A model generated the notes under the pieces. It saw only the letters and a list, made by a program, of their open reading frames with translations, had not been told where the DNA came from and did no database searches. A stretch of DNA of 58,614 nt from Nemertoderma westbladi (Eukaryota; Xenacoelomorpha; Nemertodermatida; Nemertodermatidae), in assembly GCA_032718475.1 (NCBI GenBank), contig JAUCBJ010005177.1, forward strand, positions 1 through 58,614, given 5' to 3'. The number at the start of each line of letters is the position of its first letter. Position 1 is the stretch's first letter. The translations under genes and the position numbers were made by a program. Of the stretch, positions 33,331 to 46,500 are shown piece after piece.

Positions 33331-33510
33331 GGGGGAGGGGGGGCTGGACTCAAATCCCACCTTGGCGAATTAATATCTCGCCTCAATGTTAAATTCTCAA
33401 TTTAGGGAAAGGATCAGGTTACAGTGGCACGTTATTTTAACCAAAACAATAAACCAAACACAATAGAATAAGTTACAGTTTGATTTTTGAGAGTAATCAG
33501 TTGTTATTGA
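33331..33510 (+). mobile_element. MITE family A, forward copy starting with a G tract
   Basis: A G-rich tract (33331-33343), then CTGGACTCAAATCCCACCTT, GGCGAATTAATATCTCGCCT, GTTATTTTAACCAAAACAAT and TTTTTGAGAGTAATCAGTTG. Opposite in orientation to the copy at 33025-33201, with about 130 bp between the tracts. Confidence 0.7.
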
Positions 33511-34087
33511 GTAAAGTATCCCTGAAGACCCTCAATAATGAAACCTGAAGTACTGAATGCTTCACCCCGAGGCAGTCATATTAATCAAAGGTGGCGGGGT
33601 CATAAGGGGCTTTTAGCCTACATCACGAGAACATTCGGTTTATTTACCGATAGGCCTATGTAGGCCCTACTGTATTTCAAACAGAATACGAATGTATGTA
33701 CAATAGCGGAATCTTTCAATTTGGTACCAGTTTTGTTGATATCACTATAAAGTTGAAGAATAACAGAACTGACATGTCCTTCCAACCCTGAGTTAACATA
33801 AAAGCTGTGTGCGTGCAACTTACAGACTTACTCAATGTCATCTGCTCAGCCAACATAACAGGGGGGAAGAAGAAGAACTATTATACTTTTAGTGCAGTCA
33901 GTACATACTGACATACCATTACTGAAATCCTTACGCTGCTACCGGTACCGTACCAGTACAGTGTTCACAGATAAAACAATACCGGTAATACCCGCACATA
34001 CTGACATAACAGCATAAAGCTATTTTTTTCTGTAGATTTGTACTGCAACAACAACAACTGCTGAACTGCCACTATAATTCAGTAATT
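33511..34087. other. Upstream region of the CISD gene
   Basis: No supported coding sequence. TTTTTTTCTGTAG at about 34024-34036 is a good splice-acceptor match, so a 5' UTR exon may start there, 51 bp before the CISD ATG. Confidence 0.4.
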
Positions 34088-34399
34088 ATGGAGAAATGCA
34101 AGGATAACCTTCTGGTAGTGGGCCCTGTCGCGGTAACATTAGGCCTGGTGTCCGGAATTCTCGGCTACTACCTAGCGCACCGGTACTGCTGCAAAAAGAT
34201 GCGATGGATTAACCAAACCCAAGCTAAAGACAAAGACAAGATTGTCAACACAGTAGACATTGAGGATATCGGAGAAAAGCAGGCGTTTTGTCGGTGCTGG
34301 AAGTCTAAAAAGTTTCCGTACTGCGACGGAAGTCACAATAAACATAACCAGGACACAGGCGACAATGTCGGGCCGCTAATCGTAAAGAAAGTTAATTAA
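34088..34399 (+). CDS. cisd: CDGSH iron-sulfur domain protein (CISD1/CISD2 type), 103 aa, intronless
   Basis: ATG at 34088, TAA at 34397-34399. Residues ~8-30 are a hydrophobic helix ([20 protein letters not shown]) followed by basic residues, as expected of an N-terminal anchor in the outer mitochondrial or ER membrane. The C-terminal half contains [16 protein letters not shown] (about residues 68-83), the full C-x-C ... C-D-G-x-H signature with three Cys and one His binding a 2Fe-2S cluster, followed by [16 protein letters not shown]. Length matches human mitoNEET (108 aa). Family function is redox/iron-sulfur handling in mitochondria or ER. The coding region has no intron, unlike vertebrate CISD genes; no poly(A) tract or duplication was seen to prove a retrocopy. 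AATAAA-type signals follow within 30 bp of the stop. Confidence 0.92.
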   Translation: MEKCKDNLLVVGPVAVTLGLVSGILGYYLAHRYCCKKMRWINQTQAKDKDKIVNTVDIEDIGEKQAFCRCWKSKKFPYCDGSHNKHNQDTGDNVGPLIVKKVN

Positions 34400-34854
34400 T
34401 AAATTCGAATAATAAAACAAAGTTTTATGCATCGCCGGTCCTCCAATGTGGTTATTCAGAGATGGACAAATAATTAGGCGCGTTATTAATGTATTTAGTG
34501 TTGTTATTAGATGAGATATCAGGTAGAGTGGTTTATTGTTTTCGCATTTGGTTATTATTACTGTATTATTGCAGTATTGTTGGTGTGATTAATGATTAGG
34601 CCTATGTGATTAATTACCGGTGCCATCCGACCAACTGAATCCAAGAAGTACAGCAGATTTATTTGATCCGTATTCAGGTATTGGATGTATGTGTTCTGGT
34701 GATTGATGGCAGATTAGCTTCTATATACAGATATAGGCCTACTGTTTTAGGTCTGCTACTATAGTACTGCAGGTTAATGACCCAAAATGGCCGCAATTCC
34801 AAACAATTGAAGCCAACCGTGTGTTGACAAAATTATATTTAAGTTAATGAAAGT
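34400..34854. other. 3' flank of CISD
   Basis: AT-rich, no gene. AATAATAAAAC near 34408 is a plausible polyadenylation signal for CISD. Confidence 0.45.
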
Positions 34855-35051
34855 CAGGGTTGCCACTCAATATCAGTTTCAATTTTTTTTTATTACTTTT
34901 CTCTGACATTTCCCTGACTTTCCCTGAAAAAATCCCTGACTGAAGTTTATATATGACTTATTTGTCCAATTTTTACAAGAATTTCCTGATATTTCAAATA
35001 AAATCGAAATTTCCTGACTTTTCCAGGTATTCCAGGTGAGTGACAACCCTG
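34855..35051 (+). mobile_element. hAT-like MITE (CAGGGTTGCCACTCA TIRs)
   Basis: Starts CAGGGTTGCCACTCA and ends TGAGTGACAACCCTG, inverted with one mismatch. The interior repeats TCCCTGACTTT-like words. CAGGG...CCCTG ends are typical of hAT elements. I could not find a convincing 8-bp target duplication. Confidence 0.65.
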
Positions 35052-37085
35052 AATTTCATTACTGGATTCCTTATGCGACCAATATGCGTTAGATATCACT
35101 TTTTCACTTGTTACGACCGACCAACTTGCGCTAGTTGGTCACTGCAGTACTGTACTTGCAGACTTGCTAGGCCTATTGTAGGTCAGTTTGTGGAATGTGC
35201 TGATAATCTGCTATTTGTTTTTATTGGTATTTGGGTTAAACTTGTTCCTTATGTTTACTGTAGCCATTTTTAGAGACTAAGAGTATATGTGTAACCTGAA
35301 ATTTATTAGATTATAATTGATAATGTCTTGGAATTTATACAAAATAAGTACCTTCCCTCTAGTTGAATAGTCCGACAGGAACTTACATACAATTGGTTTG
35401 GACATTTTACTGCTATTTTTCTGTGCTTTAATTTTGACATATTAATGTAGGTTTTAATTCTAGTCTCTCTCTACTCAGATTATTGTGCTAGGAACTAGGT
35501 TAATAAGTTAGGGTGGAGGACTATTCGCACAATAAATCATTTACAGTAGATATCATAGTTATCGTGTTTAATCGTATTAATCAATCAGGTTACTAGATTA
35601 TAGGTATATTTTGTAAATAAGTGCGAGTTTAATCAACTTGTTCGGATTAATTTGTTAAATAATAATTAGTAAAACCCATATTGTGTCATTTTCTAGGAAA
35701 ATTGCATCTTCCAATCCCATCTGTTTCTTGGAGTCTGTGTGATACATGCTCGATACGGCGGCGGCGACAGAATCCATATACTGAGAGGTCAGTCTCGGGG
35801 CCGCTCACTCAAATACGTGCACGTTGTGGGTGCCGGCGGTACGCGAGTACACACCACCTTCCTGGCCCGGCTATGGTCATTATGGTCTTGGGTCAGAGGA
35901 CGCGCATACGTTGACCACCAATGTTGCACCCACAGATGACTATTGACACACACTCACACACCGATTACACGAGGCATACAAGGACGGCAGATAAACTGAG
36001 TTATGCAACACCAATATCATATTTTTTATTTAGGTTATGTTACTTATTATTTATTTTGCAGGACGTAAAACCAATTAAGTCTTTCTAATCTATTTGTTGA
36101 TTTTCAGTCTAGTATATTATGTTGTCTCCCCTAAATCCCGTAATAATTCCTATATATCAAAATTTCCGTACTAAAAGTGTTATTTATTTTTTACGCAAAT
36201 TGTGTTATATTGTACGGACATTTGTAGCATATTTGAAATCGTCAAGTTGTATTAATTTTCTAGAATATTAGCTACAGCATTTTTACATAATTATACTAAG
36301 GTAAGGATTCCACATGAACATTATTCTATTGGCCTACAATTATTCTAGAAAATTTTAAGTTTCCCATTTCATTTAGCGCAATGTAGGCTACTATACTATA
36401 CAGAGACTAGGCCATCATAAATAATTTTGAAGTTATTCTGGTATGTATTCAAGGTTATCACTTAGCCACAGTTGTGAAAAAATATAGCACTAAATTTTTT
36501 ATCCTAATTGAGCGACAAGTCGTAATTACGAATGCGGCCCCTTAACTGGGCAACTCTCTCCCTCTCCGCTATATTTTTTACAAATCTTTAATGATATCAG
36601 GAAAACTTTGAAATATAGATAGATATAGATGCACTCGAATTTATCGGTAGGTGGGAGAAATTAACTTTCTCACTACTTACTTTGTCAGCGTTTGCAAAAA
36701 GTGTCTCCTCAATATTGCACCCTTTGTACATCAAGAAATATTGGTATCATTTTGCTGCTTTGTTGTTGCCGCTGGAAAGGCGGCATACAAGAATACAAGA
36801 GTAATGTATGTAAAGTGCAGGCTGAATTAACTGGCATATTGGCATTATTGCATTTCCTCTGATGTTTTGTGTGGCCATTTATTTGGTACGCAGCAAACTT
36901 CGGCCGGAGAAAACTTCACTCTCAAAATGATTATTAGCAACATTGTTTATTGTTTTGGTTAGAAAAAGTCATATGTAACCTGCCGTTTCTGTAATCTGCT
37001 CATTTCCCCCAATCAGACGAAGATTGGACGCGGGTGAAGACGCGCCAAACTATTTATTTAACTAATATTCTTGAAATACAAAACT
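35052..37085. other. Gene-free stretch with one GC-rich patch
   Basis: Mostly AT-rich. The segment ~35740-35940 is clearly GC-richer and open for 66 codons (GGGDRIHILRGQSRGRSLK...), preceded by TTTTCTAG (~35689), which resembles a splice acceptor. I do not recognise a protein and do not call it a gene. A sequence at ~36945-37060 weakly resembles MITE family A. Confidence 0.4.
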
Positions 37086-37190
37086 ATTTACATGATTGTG
37101 TGAAAACTAGCACTTCTCAGAGATATGACCCGAGTGTATTTATGTAACGAGCGAGTGAGATTTACATAAATATAAACGCTGTTAACAGAA
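37086..37190 (+). repeat. Dispersed repeat, copy 2 (partner near 9165-9265, minus)
   Basis: Shares ATTGTGTGAAAACTAGCACT, GACCCGAGTGTATTTATGTA, CGAGCGAG and TTTACATAAATAT in order with the reverse complement of 9165-9265. Confidence 0.5.
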
Positions 37191-37761
37191 CAGTGCCCTT
37201 TTTACACAATGGCTGAATGATGTATTGGGTGCGTAATTTTGTTACATTATGTAAACTTGTCTGCGTTTTCAACGCTTAAAATTTTTATATTTAATATTGA
37301 AATGTTCACTCTCTAGTGATATAAGTGAAATTGATATCTTTTTTAAGAAATTGCTTGCAGTTATTGTAACAAATGTAACGTAAATAATGTTACACTTACA
37401 GTACAATATGGCTCTCATCGATAGACTGAGAACAGTCAAGACGTTTAGGAGTTTATTGCTATTAAATTATGAATACTTTACAGGGTTCCGTCCTATAGGC
37501 CGCAATGCTGTAAATGGTACCTCGCTCGTTGTGGAGATATCACTAGAACGCTGATAAGTTGTCATAATAATGTAACAAAATACATAATATGTTCTAGAAT
37601 GGTTTGTATGTTAAATAGTCCGATGGCAGAGGTATGAGAATGAAAATGGTGGGAATGGGCGTCGCCTAAATCCTGAGTGCCTTGGAGTGAGTTTCACAAA
37701 ACGGTAGATCCATCTCTTAGAAACGCTGACCAACCATTCTGCCAAATTAATTACAGCTGTG

Positions 37762-38265
37762 TGGGGCGAGCCACGAAGTTGGCGGAGCCTTAGCGAATTG
37801 ACACTGTTAGGGGGTGGGTCAATTTATGCAAATAGTTGTCGTCGTCGTCGTCGTCGTTGTCGTCGTCGTCGTCGTTACGATTTTGACATGCTAATAACTT
37901 TGTCGGATTTAAAGCTGCCAAGTTGAAAATTTGTAGGTATCAATATGAGCAAAAGTTAAGATTTTTGAGAGACTTTCAGACACCATCAGTGCAATGGTCT
38001 CCCGCTAGAGGGCCACATGTCTAAACATTAAACGCCCTCCCATTTCTTTGCTTTTAATCCGTTTAAGCTGAAACTTGGCAGATATGTATTAGACCATTAG
38101 CTGTGACTTTCAAAGGAGGCGAATCCATCTGCAGTTCTACAGTCTGCCGCTAGAGGGCCAAAGGTCTGAAAGTGAAAACAACTAACGACGACAACTATTT
38201 GCATAAATTGACCCACCCCCTAACAGTGTCAATTCGCTAAGGCTTCGCCAACTTCGTGCTGCGCG
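37762..38265 (+). mobile_element. MITE family B, complete copy with ~80-bp TIRs
   Basis: The left arm includes CACGAAGTTGGCGGAGCCTT, AGCGAATTGACACTGTTAGG and GGGTGGGTCAATTTATGCAA. The right arm (38184-38265) is its inverted copy (TTTGCATAAATTGACCCACC, CCCTAACAGTGTCAATTCGC). A (GTC)n run follows the left arm at 37838-37874. The centre is non-coding. The diverged copy at 14032 shows this is a family. Confidence 0.85.
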
Positions 38266-38726
38266 AAGTCCCCACTTCGTGTCACAATGTATCTATAATG
38301 TTCTCCTGTACCACCATATTAAACAAAAAACCCCATGAGAGGATCAGCTTAGCCTGACTTCGCTGAGACCCGAGCCGTGAAATATGTCTTCTGCCAATGA
38401 AGAAAGAGCAACAATGAGTAATAATTCAATTAAACTGATTAGTCTGTCACCTGCCCGCAGTCGAAATATTGAGGGAGGGAATTTTCTACTGTAACATCAT
38501 CAATGGTCAGTCTATTTACATAGAGAAATTAAATAAAAACGCTTAAATTACTTACTGTATTATTACTTGTAATTATTTCCCGCTAAAATATTGAGTTTTT
38601 TTAAATAGAGTCCGTAATAAATACCGTTATTTATATTATCCCCCAAAAATTCCATGCCCCATTTTCTTTACTCTCCCCCAAACAAAACCCTTTTAGAATT
38701 GTTAACCTTCTCAGGGAGACAACACA
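38266..38726. other. Gene-free stretch
   Basis: No gene or repeat recognised. Confidence 0.45.
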
Positions 38727-38903
38727 TTTATTGAACTGTTATTTGTTATTTTGTACGGATATTTTGTACGAGTAACTATTATTTCGTCCTCGGACGTGTT
38801 ATAATTCCTCGGCTTCGCATCGGACGTTATAACAGTCCTTGGACGAAATAATAGTTACTCGTACAAAATATCCGTACAAAATAACAAATAACAGTTCAAT
38901 AAA
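38727..38903. repeat. Near-perfect 177-bp fold-back element
   Basis: The left arm from 38727 (TTTATTGAACTGTTATTTGT ... GTACGAGTAACTATTATTTC) is mirrored by the right arm ending at 38903 (GAAATAATAGTTACTCGTAC ... ACAAATAACAGTTCAATAAA). Each arm is about 65-70 bp with a small imperfect centre around CCTCGGCTTCGCATC. Confidence 0.88.
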
Positions 38904-40550
38904 GATAGATATAATTAAGACATAATTAAGAATTTAAGAATTAGTAAGCATAGGACTACCCTATAAACCCTATAGTACCCTATACTTACTTAATGTTAAT
39001 AAAACCTCATAACCAACCCCTGGATTTCCATGAATATATATTGTTACACGTTATGGCACTACAAACACTTCGCCAGACAGACCACTACGTCCTAATAGAC
39101 ATCCTTTATAACTCTGCACTATAGAATTAATGAACCATAGTTATACAGAACCCCCACCACCGGGCCCATTTTGGGCAGGGACTACAGCGTAGGAACTATC
39201 GCCGTGGGGGGTCCTGCTTCACACTTAGTATTTCTTTTTGGTAATAGTTTTAAACTATGGACAGGTCGGAAACACCTTTGATATTTTAGTCCAAATGTTA
39301 AGTTTTTATATCCCGTTTCAGCCGAAATTTTAGTATAAAAGGAAGCGGCGACATTAGAGGCGCAATTATTTAAATTAGGGACGCAATAAAACGCACCTTA
39401 ATTGTTGCTTAAATTTTGGACTGAATTACGTAGGTGTTTGCGGAACTATTAGCGCTTTACTTAGGTAAAGGTTGGGTTTAAGGGGGGGGGGGGGGGGGGG
39501 TACACACCCCCCCCCCCCCCCTGAACACTTTTTTTAAATGTCTACAATTTCTGCTAAAATTAAAATATTTTGATTTTATACAGCATGGGCTGTTAAAATA
39601 TGGCTAACATTTATTTTTTCGAAAAATTTTCAAATTTCCAGACGCCCTCTAGCGGCCATTGGATGAAACAATCAGAAGTTATCAGAAACCAATTTTTTTC
39701 TAATTACGGAGGTGAGCTCCACAAAAGTTAGGTTAAAAGTTTTACTTTTGCCTTTTTATGAAAATTTATTAAAATTAATATTTGGCAAAATTTTAAAAAT
39801 TTTTGGCTTTTAATATGAAAAATTGGCTGTAAAAACAGAAATATAAAAATTCCAACCGATAACTTTTAAAGAACTGCCGAAACCCTTTCAAATTATCCAA
39901 AAATAAAGAAAATTGATTAAAAAATGGTCGAGCAGTAAGTAGTATATAATTTTAAAAATGAAAAATGTCATTCCAAGATAATATTTGCCTTCAAACTTTA
40001 AACCTTCCAGCCAGAACTGGCTGTCTGTGGTCTGGTTGGTTAATTATTTCAGGCATGATACAGTTCATTGGTGTCATTGGGTTTCATTGGGGTTTAATTT
40101 CTCTCGTTTATTTTATTTTAGTACATAAGTTAAGTGATTGAAAAGAAACCTCTCAGTACTATTTTCGCGGACAAAATATTAGCCAGAACGTTATTCATTC
40201 ATTTATTTTGATTAGCTGATATCAACAGCTATTTGAACCAGGTTTTGCACATTCGGTATTCAACTTTATTTAGATATTTTCGGATAAAATTATAAAATTG
40301 AATTGACCCGCGCCCTTGCACGCGCTCTCAACTACAGATTGTCTGTCGGTTAGTAAGGCTTCATGTTAGCAGTGGTTGGCGGACCTTAGTGGGAAGACTA
40401 CTGTATAAAATTAGACCGGTAGTTGAGACCGAATTTAGAACGGCTCGATCTTATTAGACCTTCGCACCCCTGGATATCAGAGCGTCCAGCGAAGAACTTC
40501 TAGACTCTCGAGATACAAAGTAAGAACTCTTGTGGATTCGGTTCTTGACG
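38904..40550. other. Gene-free stretch between the fold-back element and the 63-bp satellite
   Basis: AT-rich. Contains the G-tract/C-tract pair (separate entry) and a TATAAAA at 40404-40410, about 140 bp before the satellite. No gene recognised. Confidence 0.45.
39481..39521. repeat. G tract directly followed by C tract
   Basis: About 19-20 G, then TACACA, then about 15-16 C: self-complementary homopolymers in one strand. Confidence 0.9.
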
Positions 40551-43500
40551 GATCTTCCACAGTAAACCCTTCCTCTCTGTTTCCTAAAGGAAATACTGTT
40601 CACCACCCTGGGTGATCTTCCACAGTAAACCCTTCCACTCTGTTTCCTAAAGGAATGCCTGTTCACCACCATGAGTGATCTTCCACAGTAAACCCTTCCA
40701 CTCTGTTTCCTAAAGGAATGCCTGTTCACCACCATGGGTGATCTTCCACAGTAAACCCTACCTCTGTTTCCTAAAGGAATGCCTGTTCACCACCATGGTG
40801 ATCTTCCACAGTAAACCCTTCCACTCTGTTTCCTAAAGGAATGCCTGTTCACCACCATGGTGATCTTCCACAGTAAACCCTTCCACTCTGTTTCCTAAAG
40901 GAATGCCTGTTCACCCCCATAGGTGATCTTCCACAGTAAACCCTTCCTCTCTGTTTCCTAAAGGAAATACTGTTCACCACCCTGGGTGATCTTCCACAGT
41001 AAACCCTTCCACTCTGTTTCCTAAAGGAATGCCTGTTCACCACCATGGCTGATCTTCCACCGTAAACCCTTCCACTCTGTTTCCTAAAGGAATGCCTGTT
41101 CACCACCATGGGTGATCTTCCACAGTAAACCCTTCCACTCTGTTTCCTAAAGGAATGCCTGTTCACCCCCATAGGTGATCTTCCACAGTAAACCCTTCCA
41201 ACTCTGTTTCCTAAAGGAATCCCTGTTCACCACCATGGGTGATCTTCCACAGTAAACCCTTCCACTATGTTTCCTAAAGGAATGCCTGTTCACCCCCATG
41301 GGTGATCTTCCACAGTAAACCCTTCCACTCTGTTTCCTAAAGGAATGCCTGTTCACCACCATGGGTGTCTTCATCTTCCACAGTAAACCCTTCCACTCTG
41401 TTTCCTAAAGGAATGCCTGTTCACCACCATGGGTGATCTTCATCTTCCACAGTAAACCCTTCCACTCTGTTTCCTAAAGGAATGCCTGTTCACCACCATG
41501 GGTGATCTTCATTTTCCACAGTAAACCCTTCCACTCTGTTTCCTAAAGGAATGCCTGTTCACCCCCATGGGTGATCTTCCACAGTAAACCCTTCCAACTC
41601 TGTTTCCTAAAGGAATCCCTGTTCACCACCATGGGTGATCTTCCACAGTAAACCCTTCCACTCTGTTTCCTAAAGGAATGCCTGTTCACCCCCATAGGTG
41701 ATCTTCCACAGTAAACCCTTCCAACTCTGTTTCCTAAAGGAATCCCTGTTCACCACCATGGGTGATCTTCCACAGTAAACCCTTCCACTATGTTTCCTAA
41801 AGGAATGCCTGTTCACCCCCATAGGTGATCTTCCACAGTAAACCCTTCCACTCTGTTTCCTAAAGGAAATGCCTGTTCACCACCATGGGTGATCTTCATC
41901 TTCCACAGTAAACCCTTCCACTTTGTTTCCTAAAGGAATGCCTGTTCACCACCATGGGTGATCTTCATCTTCCACAGTAAACCCTTCCACTCTGTTTCCT
42001 AAAGGAATGCCTGTTCACCACCATGGGTGATCTTCATCTTCCACAGTAAACCCTTCCACTCTGTTTCCTAAAGGAATGCCTGTTCACCACCATGGGTGAT
42101 CTTCATTTTCCACAGTAAACCCTTCCACTCTGTTTCCTAAAGGAATGCCTGTTCACCACCATGGGTGATCTTCCACAGTAAACCCTTCCACTCTGTTTCC
42201 TAAAGGAATGCCTGTTCACCACCATGGGTGATCTTCCACAATAAACCCTTCCACTCTGTTTCCTAAAGGAATGACTGTTCACCCCCATAGGTGATCTTCC
42301 ACAGTAAACCCTTCCACTCTGTTTCCTAAAGGAATACCTGTTCACCCCCATAGGTGATCTTCCACAGTAAACCCTTCCAACTCTGTTTCCTAAAGGAATG
42401 CCTGTTCACCCCCATAGGTGATCTTCCACAGTAAACCCTTCCACTCTGTTTCCTAAAGGAATGCCTGTTCACCACCATGGTGATCTTCCACAGTAAACCC
42501 TTACACTCTCCTAAAGGAAATACTGTTCACCACCATGGGTGATCTTCCACAGTAAACCCTTCCAACTCTGTTTCCTAAAGGAATCCCTGTTCACCACCAT
42601 GGGTGATCTTCCACAGTAAACCCTTCCACTCTGTTTCCTAAAGGAATGCCTGTTCACCCCCATAGGTGATCTTCCACAATAAACCCTTCCACTCTGTTTC
42701 CTAAAAGAATGCCTGTTCACCACCATGGGTGATCTTCCACAGTAAACCCTTCCACACTGTTTCCTAAAGGAATCCCTGTTCACCACCATGGGTGATCTTC
42801 CACAATAAACCCTTCCACTCTGTTTCCTAAAGGAATGCCTGTTCACCCCCATAGGTGATCTTCCACAATAAACCCTTCCACTCTGTTTCCTAAAAGAATG
42901 CCTGTTCACCACCATGGGTGATCTTCCACAGTAAACCCTTCCACACTGTTTCCTAAAGGAATGCCTGTTCACCCCCATAGGTGATCTTCCACAGTAAACC
43001 CTTCCACTCTGTTTCCTAAAGGAATGACTGTTCACCCCCATAGGTGATCTTCCACGGTAAACCCTTACTCTGTTTCCCAAAGGAATGCCTGTTCACCACC
43101 ATGGGTGATCTTCCACAGTAAACCCTTCCAACTCTGTTTCCTAAAGGAATGCCTGTTCACCACCATGGGTGATCTTCCACAGTAAAGCCTTCACTCTGTT
43201 TCCTAAAGGAATGCCTGTTCATCAACATAGGTGATCTTCCACAATAAACCCTACCACTCTGTTTCCTAAAGGAATGACTGTTCACCGTCACCACCATGGG
43301 TGATCTTCCACAGTAAACCCTTACACTCCCCTAAAGGAAATACTGTTCACCACCATGGGTGATCTTCCACAGTAAACCCTTCCACTCTGTTTCCTAAAGG
43401 AATGCCTGTTCACCATCATGGGTGATCTTCCACAGTAAACTCTTACACTATGTTTCCTAAAGGAATACCTGTTCACCCCCATAGGTGATCTTCCACAGTA

Positions 43501-46500
43501 AACCCTTCCAACTCTGTTTCCTAAAGGAATCCCTGTTCACCACCATGGGTGATCTTCCACAGTAAACCCTTCCACTCTGTTTCCTAAAGGAATACCTGTT
43601 CACCCCCATAGGTGATCTTCCACAGTAAACCCTTCCAACTCTGTTTCCTAAAGGCATCCCTGTTCACCACCATGGGTGATCTTCCACAGTAAACCCTTCC
43701 ACTCTGTTTCCTAAAGGAATGCCTGTTCACCCCCATAGGTGATCTTCCACAGTAAACCCTTCCACTCTGTTTCCTAAAGGAATGACTGTTCACCCCCATA
43801 GGTGATCTTCCACAGTAAACCCTTACACTGTTTCCTAAAGGAATGCCTGTTCACCACCATGGGTGATCTTCCACAGTAAACCCTTACACTCTCCTAAAGG
43901 AAATACTGTTCACCACCATGGGTGATCTTCCACAGTAAAGCCTTCACTCTGTTTCCTAAAGGAATGCCTGTTCACCACCATAGGTGATCTTCCACAGTAA
44001 ACTCTGCCACTCTGTTTCCTAAAGGAATGACTGTTCACCATCACCACCATGGGTGATCTTCCACAGTAAACCCTTACACTCTCCTAAAGGAAATACTGTT
44101 CACCACCATGGGTGATCTTCCACATTAAAACCTTCCACTCTGTTTCCTGAAGGAATGCCTGTTCACCACCACGGGTTATCTTCCACAATAAACCATTCCA
44201 CTCTGTTTCCTAAAGGTATACCTGTTCACCACTATGGGTGATCTTCCACTGTAAACTCTGCCACTCTGTTTCCTAAAGGAATGACTGTTCACCATCACCA
44301 CCATGGGTGATCTTCCACAGTAAACCCTTACACTCTCCTAAAGGAAATACTGTTCACCACCATGGGTGATCTTCCACATTAAAACCTTCCACTCTGTTTC
44401 CTGAAGGAATGCCTGTTCACCACCACGGGTTATCTTCCACAATAAACCATTCCACTCTGTTTCCTAAAGGTATACCTGTTCACCACTATGGGTGATCTTC
44501 CACTGTAAACCCTTCCACTATGTTTCCTAAAGGAATACCTGTTCACCACTATGGGTGAACTTCCACAGTAAACCCTTCCAACTCTGTTTCCTAAAGGAAT
44601 GCCTGTTCACCACCACGGGTTATCTTCCACAGTAAACCCTTCCAACTCTGTTTCCTAAAGGAATACCTGTTCACCACCATGGGTGATCTTCCACATTAAA
44701 ACCTTCCAACTCTGTTTCCTAAAGGAATACCTGTTCACCACTATGGGTGACCTTCCACAGTAAACCCTTCCAACTCTGTTTCCTAAAGGAATGCCTGTTC
44801 ACCACCACGGGTTATCTTCCACAGTAAACCCTTCCACACTGTTTCCTAAAGGAATACCTGTTCACCACTATGGGTGATCTTCCACAGTAAACCCTTCCAC
44901 TATGTTTCCTAAAGGAATGACTGTTCACCACCATGGGTGATCTTCCACAGTAAACCCTTCCACTATGTTTCCTAAAGGAATACCTGTTCACCACCATGGG
45001 TGATCTTCCACAGTAAAACCTTCCACTCTGTTTCCTAAAGGAAATACTGTTCACCACCATGGGTGATCTTCCACAGTAAACCCTTACACTGTTTCCTAAA
45101 GGAATACCTGTTCACCACCATGGGTGACCTTCCACAGTAAACCCTTCCACTCTGTTTCATAAAGGAATGCCTGTTCACCACCATGGTGACCTTCCACAGT
45201 AAACCCTTCCAACTCTGTTTCCTAAAGGAATGACTGTTCACCACCATGGGTGATCTTCCACAGTAAACCCTTCCAACTCTGTTTCCTAAAGGAATACCTG
45301 TTCACCACCATGGGTGATCTTCCACAGTAAACCCTTCCAACTCTGTTTCCTAAAGGAATACCTGTTCACCACCATGGTGACCTTCCACAGTAAACCCTTC
45401 CAACTCTGTTTCCTAAAGGAATGACTGTTCACCACCATGGGTGATCTTCCACAGTAAACCCTTCCAACTCTGTTTCCTAAAGGAATACCTGTTCACCACC
45501 AGGGCTGATCTTCCACAGTAAACCCTTCCAACTCTGTTTCCTAAAGGAATGCCTGTTCACCACCACGGGTTATCTTCCACAGTAAACCCTTCCACACTGT
45601 TTCCTAAAGGAATACCTGTTCACCACTATGGGTGATCTTCCACAGTAAACCCTTCCACTATGTTTCCTAAAGGAATGACTGTTCACCACCATGGGTGATC
45701 TTCCACAGTAAACCCTTCCACTATGTTTCCTAAAGGAATACCTGTTCACCACCATGGGTGATCTTCCACAGTAAAACCTTCCACTCTGTTTCCTAAAGGA
45801 AATACTGTTCACCACCATGGGTGATCTTCCACAGTAAACCCTTCCACACTGTTTCCTAAAGGAATACCTGTTCACCACTATGGGTGATCTTCCACAGTAA
45901 ACCCTTCCACTATGTTTCCTAAAGGAATACCTGTTCACCACCATGGTGACCTTCCACAGTAAACCCTTCCAACTCTGTTTCCTAAAGGAATGACTGTTCA
46001 CCACCATGGGTGATCTTCCACAGTAAACCCTTCCAACTCTGTTTCCTAAAGGAATACCTGTTCACCACCATGGGTGATCTTCCACAGTAAACCCTTCCAA
46101 CTCTGTTTCCTAAAGGAATGACTGTTCACCACCATGGGTGATCTTCCACAGTAAACCCTTCCAACTCTGTTTCCTAAAGGAATACCTGTTCACCACCATG
46201 GGTGATCTTCCACAGTAAACCCTTCCAACTCTGTTTCCTAAAGGAATACCTGTTCACCACCATGGTGACCTTCCACAGTAAACCCTTCCAACTCTGTTTC
46301 CTAAAGGAATGACTGTTCACCACCATGGGTGATCTTCCACAGTAAACCCTTCCAACTCTGTTTCCTAAAGGAATACCTGTTCACCACCAGGGCTGATCTT
46401 CCACAGTAAACCCTTCCAACTCTGTTTCCTAAAGGAATGCCTGTTCACCACCACGGGTTATCTTCCACAGTAAACCCTTCCACACTGTTTCCTAAAGGAA

